Made by a program: the position numbers and the translations under genes. This document shows, one piece after another, positions 59,870 to 64,000 of a stretch of 64,000 bases of DNA (within the stretch, counting starts at the first letter, position 1; each line of letters begins with the position of its first letter). The DNA lies in the NCBI GenBank assembly GCA_002839445.1, contig PGYB01000010.1, forward strand, positions 124,001 through 188,000. The letters are read 5' to 3'. Below the pieces are notes generated by a model. It saw only the letters and a list, made by a program, of their open reading frames with translations, ran no database searches and was not told the origin of the DNA. The stretch comes from Candidatus Riflebacteria bacterium HGW-Riflebacteria-1 (lineage in GTDB: Bacteria; Muiribacteriota; Ozemobacteria; Ozemobacterales; Ozemobacteraceae).

Positions 59870-61305
59870 GTCAATGCTCCTGCCTGCATGGTTGCGGCAA
59901 CAATTTCACGCAACCGCCCTGCCGTAAGGCCTTCTGAATCAAGCAGCACATCGCTCTGGCTAAATTTCGCCAGAATTGTCAGTGCATTTTCGAAGTGCTT
60001 CCGGGCAATCTGCTTTTTGCCCTGATGAAGCATAAGGTTACCCAGAGCAAAATGTCCCATATAGAAATCGGGATCAAGATAAAGGGTTCGTTTAAGTGAG
60101 GCTATAGCCTCCAGATCACGGTTTTGTTCCTGCAGGATGGCCGCCTGGAGAAAATAGAGATTCGGATCAAGTTTGTGTTCGAGAATAAGATGTTCGCAGG
60201 TATTCAATGCTTCTTTAAGATTCCCCTGGTTGGCAAGCTCTCTTACCGGCCCGGAAATATCTGCAGGAGCACTTTTCGGCATTTCTTCAACCCTGTCATT
60301 TGCCAGAATCTGCGGCAGTTCAGGCTCAGTCTGAGGTAACCCGGGCAGCGCCCCTGTTGATTCTTCATCAAGTATCACTTCGTTGGCAAAGAAAGGAAAC
60401 GGCTGTGATTCTGCCTGTAGCGCAGAAGGTTGAAAAACAATGCTTTCTGCAGGCTTCTGATCAGTTTTCCGATAAACGATCGCCTCTGGAAAATAGACCG
60501 GAGCAAATTGCGGGAAAAATTGGACCGAAAGCTCTGAAGCACTTACCATAAACCAGCCATCTCTTATCAGCGACTGAAAAAGGCTTTCACCTATCTGCTG
60601 AATTCTTCTGCAGGTAAAATACATGAGAACGTTTCGGCAGAAGATAATATCCATGGCGTTCGTATTGTTTATCGGTGAGGGATAGGTGTCTTCAGCAAGA
60701 TTCAGGTAAGCGAAAGTCACCATTTTTCGTATCTCAGGCGATATCTCATATTTATGCTTGTCGGTGCGACTGAAATATCTCTCTTTAAGCCAGACAGGTG
60801 AGTTGCGAAATGACCATTCTCCGTAAACACCTTCAGCAGCCCTTCTAAGGATTCGCGGATTAATATCAGTGGCGAGAATCGTAATGTTCCACTTTTTATA
60901 GTCAGGAATAGCTCTCTTGACGGCGATAGCAAGAGAATAGGGTTCTTCACCGGTTGCGCAGCCTACACTCCAGATTCTAAGGCGTCTTTCTCCATTTTCC
61001 CGGGCGCGCACCAGTTCAGGAAGTATTGTTGCTTCAAGCGCCTCAAAAACACGAGGTTCGCGCCAGAAGTAGGTTTCCGAGATGGTAAGATGGCTTGCCA
61101 GAATTTCTGCCTGCCCGGTATCCAGACTCGAATCAATCAACCAGCAGCAGAACGCTTCATGGTCAGTAAACCCGAATTCTTTTGCGACAAATTTAAGCTT
61201 TTGTTCGAGATCATTCCAGCGGTCAGGTGAAAAATGCAGAGCCATTCTGGATTCAATGAACTGGCTCACTTTTGCCATAAGAGTTGCTGGCAGGTGTTCA
61301 CTCAT
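59866..61305 (-). CDS. cheR: Chemotaxis methyltransferase CheR with TPR tail
   Basis: The 479-residue protein has the CheR methyltransferase domain (1 to about 275): ISETYFWREPRVFEALE, then RIWSVGCATGEEPYSLAIA, the SAM-binding motif, and NAMDIIFCRNVLMYF. After a Pro/Gln/Ser-rich linker (about 290-345) follow TPR-like helices (about 350-460: ELANQGNLKEALNTCEHLIL, GHFALGNLMLHQGKKQIARK). It adds methyl groups to receptor glutamates; the TPR part probably mediates interaction with receptors or other partners, as in FrzF. It overlaps both neighbouring cheW genes by 4 bases. Confidence 0.96.
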   Translation of the reverse strand: MSEHLPATLMAKVSQFIESRMALHFSPDRWNDLEQKLKFVAKEFGFTDHEAFCCWLIDSSLDTGQAEILASHLTISETYFWREPRVFEALEATILPELVRARENGERRLRIWSVGCATGEEPYSLAIAVKRAIPDYKKWNITILATDINPRILRRAAEGVYGEWSFRNSPVWLKERYFSRTDKHKYEISPEIRKMVTFAYLNLAEDTYPSPINNTNAMDIIFCRNVLMYFTCRRIQQIGESLFQSLIRDGWFMVSASELSVQFFPQFAPVYFPEAIVYRKTDQKPAESIVFQPSALQAESQPFPFFANEVILDEESTGALPGLPQTEPELPQILANDRVEEMPKSAPADISGPVRELANQGNLKEALNTCEHLILEHKLDPNLYFLQAAILQEQNRDLEAIASLKRTLYLDPDFYMGHFALGNLMLHQGKKQIARKHFENALTILAKFSQSDVLLDSEGLTAGRLREIVAATMQAGALT

Positions 61306-61805
61306 TTGCCGCTCTCTCTCTTTTCGCTGCTGATAGTTGAAATGGCACTGCTCAAAGCCTGTTCTTCGTCGAGAGACAGGAATTGATCGAGATCGTAGAT
61401 CATAATGAGGTTGCCCTTGATTTTGGCCACCCCTTTGAGATGTTCTGCGAAGGGAAGATCAGCTTCAGCGGGCACCAGTTCTTCATCAGTGAGTTCGGTG
61501 ATTTCATCGACTGCGTCGACAACCAGGGCAACCAGGCGCTTTGCCGTCTTTGCGATAACATAGCGATCATCAATACTTAACTCGCGCTGTGGAAAACGGA
61601 ATCTTCTACGGATGTCAATAACTGGAATCAGCGTTCCGGACTTGTTTATAACCCCAAGAATTATTTCAGGAGCTTTGGGGAGCGGACTGATTTCGACTGC
61701 CCGAACGACTTTCTCGACACACGGAAGTGGAAGAGCACAGCGGAAATCGCCAAGAGTGAAAATTACAATCTTGTTCTGAACAGTTGATTTCTCTGACAGA
61801 TCCAT
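61302..61805 (-). CDS. cheW: CheW-like coupling protein 1
   Basis: The 167-residue protein has IVIFTLGDFRCALPLPCVEK, LPKAPEIILGVINKSGTLIP, VALVVDAVDEITELTDEELV and HLKGVAKIKGNLIMIYDLDQ, all CheW features. ATG 61805 is chosen because GAGGTGG lies 8 bases upstream; the frame extends to 61850 but the extra residues do not match the fold. It is the first gene of the chemosensory operon and overlaps cheR by 4 bases. Confidence 0.92.
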   Translation of the reverse strand: MDLSEKSTVQNKIVIFTLGDFRCALPLPCVEKVVRAVEISPLPKAPEIILGVINKSGTLIPVIDIRRRFRFPQRELSIDDRYVIAKTAKRLVALVVDAVDEITELTDEELVPAEADLPFAEHLKGVAKIKGNLIMIYDLDQFLSLDEEQALSSAISTISSEKRESGK

Positions 61806-61882
61806 CACCAAGGCCACCTCAAAGCAGGGTATTATTGCTCTTTTTACCAAGGATTCCCACGTTGAATTATTTATATAACTCT

Positions 61883-61891
61883 ATGATAGCA
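61883..61891 (-). promoter_or_regulatory. Candidate extended -10 promoter of the chemosensory operon
   Basis: On the minus strand TGCTATCAT reads as TG-N plus a TATCAT -10 box; no clear -35 box is present, which extended -10 promoters do not need. It would give a leader of about 70 bases before the first cheW gene. The remainder of 61806-62066 shows no gene. Confidence 0.4.
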
Positions 61892-62066
61892 CACATTTTT
61901 GCAGATAAATAATGCTTTCGCGCCAAAAGACTCTATCATCGCGGACCGCACCGCCTGCTTGCTACCCAAAAACATATAATCAGGGCTAAAGCGAGATGAC
62001 TGGCTACACGCATTTATTTCTTCGATCAAAATAGTCCGTTAAGAAACTGATATGCTGGCTGAATGG

Positions 62067-62630
62067 TTATAAATTGGCGCTAATCCACTGATGATAAGAG
62101 ATTCGATACAGACAATGCTCGCGCAGGCTGTTGCCAGGAGGAACGCGCGGGTGCTCAAAAGTCAAAGAGTCACGAATCAGACCGAGTCGCTCCATTACGG
62201 CGCGCGATTTAACATTGATAACGCTGGTGAATGAGACGATTTCGCCCAGATGAAAAGTCTCGAAACCAACGCGCAGTACAGCGCGGGCCGCTTCGGTTGC
62301 GTAGCCTTTTCCCCAGGCTGCCCGGGACAGTCGCCAGCCAATTTCGACACAGGGGTTAAATGGCAGGTCGGCAACAGGAATACTCAAGCCGACAAAGCCG
62401 ATGAATAAACCTTCTGCCTTAGCTTCGACAGCCCACAGCCCCCAGCCACGCTCTTCGATGAACGCCTGGCAACGGTCAGCCAGCAGATCACTCTGTTCGC
62501 GCGTCAGCAGAGCGGGAAAATACTTCATAACTTCTGGATCCGCGTTCATTTCTGAGAAGGGCTGCCGGTCTTCTGCTCGCCATTGCCGCAGGAGAAGCCG
62601 GTCGGTCTCGATTTTGATCAAATCAGGCAT
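62067..62630 (-). CDS. GNAT acetyltransferase, RimJ/RimL-like
   Basis: The 187-residue protein begins IETDRLLLRQWRAEDRQPF, the typical start of the Acetyltransf_3 (RimJ/RimL) group, and carries the acetyl-CoA-binding VEIGWRLSRAAWGKGYATEA with the G-x-G/A loop. SVINVKSRAVMERLGLIRD follows, another hallmark of this group. The substrate could be a ribosomal protein N-terminus or a small molecule. It lies 26 bases downstream of the nucleotide cyclase gene on the same strand. Confidence 0.93.
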   Translation of the reverse strand: MPDLIKIETDRLLLRQWRAEDRQPFSEMNADPEVMKYFPALLTREQSDLLADRCQAFIEERGWGLWAVEAKAEGLFIGFVGLSIPVADLPFNPCVEIGWRLSRAAWGKGYATEAARAVLRVGFETFHLGEIVSFTSVINVKSRAVMERLGLIRDSLTFEHPRVPPGNSLREHCLYRISYHQWISANL

Positions 62631-62656
62631 AAAATCCTTTCGAAAGACTTGCCGAT

Positions 62657-64000
62657 CTATTCGGGCAAGGAAACAGAGTAAAGAGTGGGATCAGGGCTGA
62701 TACCCTTTAACTGAGCGGTAAAAGTTCTTACCGACCAGTTCTTTTCCTTGATCAGACTGCTGATAGATTGCTCCTGAAAGACCTCTTCGGAAAGCAGAAC
62801 TTCGCCTTCGAGGCTTTTGCCCTGCACTCGGGCGGCCATATTCACGGTTCTGCCAAAATAATCGAGGTGGTTGTTTGAGTTGACCGCAATTACCGGACCA
62901 CGGTGAATGCCGATTTTTACCTGCAGACCCTCAAGTTCCCTGCTTTTGTGAGAGAACTTTTCCTGAACTTCCATTGCCGCCGCAAGGGCCTGCATACTGG
63001 TGGGAAAAGCAGCCATGACCGCATCGCCAATGGTTTTCACGATACCACCTTCGAACTTTCTGATCGAACCAACCATGGCTTCAAAGTGTCTCTTTACCAG
63101 GGTATAAGCCCTGGCATCGCCAACCTCTTCATACATGCGGGTAGAATCTTTCAGATCGGTAAACATCAGGGTCAGGTTCTTGACGCCAAACGAGGTTTCC
63201 GGCGACAAAAACTCAGAGTCGAAAAGATCTTTGAAATCCTGCTGCATGGCGACGTAATGCGCAGAAACCCAGTTGTTAACAGGTTTATCTTCTGCCACAA
63301 GAAAGCCCTGCATGCCCGGAAAACTTGAGGCGATGCGAAAACACACCGGCCCGGCATTCAGCTGCAAAGAACCGGGCGTTACCTCACCGGTAGCGCTGAT
63401 ATTCAGATCGACCTGTTGGAGCGAACTGCCCTGGTGCTGCGAAACCTCAAGAGAATAAGAATTATCGATTTTTTCGGTTACCCAGTAGATATATTTTCCA
63501 GGAGCAAATGAGTGCTCAATCTCCAGCGGCTTGCCGACCTCGACACATCGCCCAAGCGTCAGCTGCCGCCCTTCCCGCTCGCCAAGTTCTTCGATAAAAT
63601 CCATCATTCCAGAAAAATCGCGCTGATGAAAGTCGCTGTAGCTGATAGCTCGAACCGACGGGTTAAGCGTAAAAGTGACTTCAACCTGCTTCTCGAAATC
63701 AAGCTTCCAGTCGATCTGGCACAAAAGACAGTGCCCGCGCTGCTGCAGCCCCATCATGTGCCGATGATACTCAGGAAGCCCGCGACAGGAGGGGCAGTAG
63801 ATATCCCAGGACATATCGAACAAACCAAGGCGCGTTGCGAATAGAAAGCCACGCAAGGCTTCATTGCGATCGATTCCAAGCTTCTCGGCGAATCGAAAAG
63901 CATTGATCTTATAAAGGTCAAAATCTGACCCGGTCTCGATCAGCTCATGAATCGCGGCAGCCACCTCTTTGTGGCAACTCGTCTGCTTGAGTTCGCTAAA
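62657..64000 (-). CDS. Class III nucleotide cyclase with N-terminal zinc-ribbon-type domain (partial at 5' end)
   Basis: The frame is open to the window edge, so the first residues are missing; 447 codons are visible. An N-terminal domain (DUF5939-like, with YCPSCRGLPEYHRH and GHCLLCQIDW, likely a zinc ribbon) is followed by the catalytic domain: LMFTDLKDSTRMYEEVG with two metal-binding Asp residues, GGIVKTIGDAVMAAF, and VKIGIHRGPVIAVN then FGRTVNMAARVQGKS. It is predicted to make cAMP or cGMP; the residues deciding substrate are not certain from sequence alone. A lactamase-fold/CNB protein at 23-25 kb could bind or remove the product. A GTG at 63964 is possible but the preceding codons look conserved, so the true start probably lies outside. 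Confidence 0.9.
   Translation of the reverse strand, partial: FSELKQTSCHKEVAAAIHELIETGSDFDLYKINAFRFAEKLGIDRNEALRGFLFATRLGLFDMSWDIYCPSCRGLPEYHRHMMGLQQRGHCLLCQIDWKLDFEKQVEVTFTLNPSVRAISYSDFHQRDFSGMMDFIEELGEREGRQLTLGRCVEVGKPLEIEHSFAPGKYIYWVTEKIDNSYSLEVSQHQGSSLQQVDLNISATGEVTPGSLQLNAGPVCFRIASSFPGMQGFLVAEDKPVNNWVSAHYVAMQQDFKDLFDSEFLSPETSFGVKNLTLMFTDLKDSTRMYEEVGDARAYTLVKRHFEAMVGSIRKFEGGIVKTIGDAVMAAFPTSMQALAAAMEVQEKFSHKSRELEGLQVKIGIHRGPVIAVNSNNHLDYFGRTVNMAARVQGKSLEGEVLLSEEVFQEQSISSLIKEKNWSVRTFTAQLKGISPDPTLYSVSLPE

Overview
The window looks like chromosomal DNA of a Gram-negative (diderm) bacterium of medium GC. LpxK (lipid A synthesis), many lipoprotein signal peptides, a CsaB-type pyruvyl transferase and an SLH-domain protein together point to an outer membrane plus a pyruvylated, SLH-binding surface polymer. 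Paired clostripain proteases, a lactamase-fold/cNMP-binding fusion and a wealth of structured intergenic repeats suggest a deep-branching, poorly sampled lineage. Riflebacteria-like genomes come to mind, but this is an impression and was not tested.

Layout. 0.6-4.2 kb: orphan molybdopterin dehydrogenase large subunit and a membrane protein. 4.5-6.9 kb: divergent pair of an exported phospholipase D and a lipoprotein. 7.0-12.1 kb: envelope glycan operon (double GT4, second GT, csaB, lpxK) meeting a convergent PAP2 phosphatase. 12.9-17.0 kb: the conserved rpsF-ssb-rpsR-DUF2232-rplI-dnaB block on the minus strand. 17.4-25.5 kb: minus-strand GT39-type transferase, metallopeptidase lipoprotein, RuvC/YqgF-fold nuclease, MoaC-MOSC fusion, ADP-ribosylglycohydrolase and the cyclic-nucleotide protein. 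26.1-41.2 kb: mostly exported or membrane proteins, plus nth, a DEAD-box helicase, tpx, a STAS protein and an ABC-2-like permease. 41.2-48.8 kb: a repeat-rich stretch with an acidic exported protein, a cytosolic unknown, a GNAT and two clostripains. 49-64 kb: a minus-strand chemosensory operon (cheW-cheR-cheW-mcp-cheA-cheB and two hybrid histidine kinases), preceded by a GNAT and a nucleotide cyclase that runs off the window.

How genes connect. CsaB and the SLH protein could be the two halves of one surface-anchoring scheme. The MoaC-MOSC fusion fits the cell's use of a molybdenum enzyme. The cyclase and the lactamase-fold/CNB protein fit cyclic-nucleotide turnover. The Che cluster has no stand-alone CheY and no flagellar genes nearby, and ends in two kinases that share a nearly identical N-terminal receiver.

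Most unusual content: almost every long intergenic gap carries copies of modular palindromic repeats. Their stems keep base pairing while changing sequence, one module is nested inside another, one sits inside a different repeat, and one copy ends in a CGATTA hexamer array of about 13 units. This looks like a family of small, non-coding, hairpin-based mobile or RNA elements, and it is the best candidate here for something undescribed.
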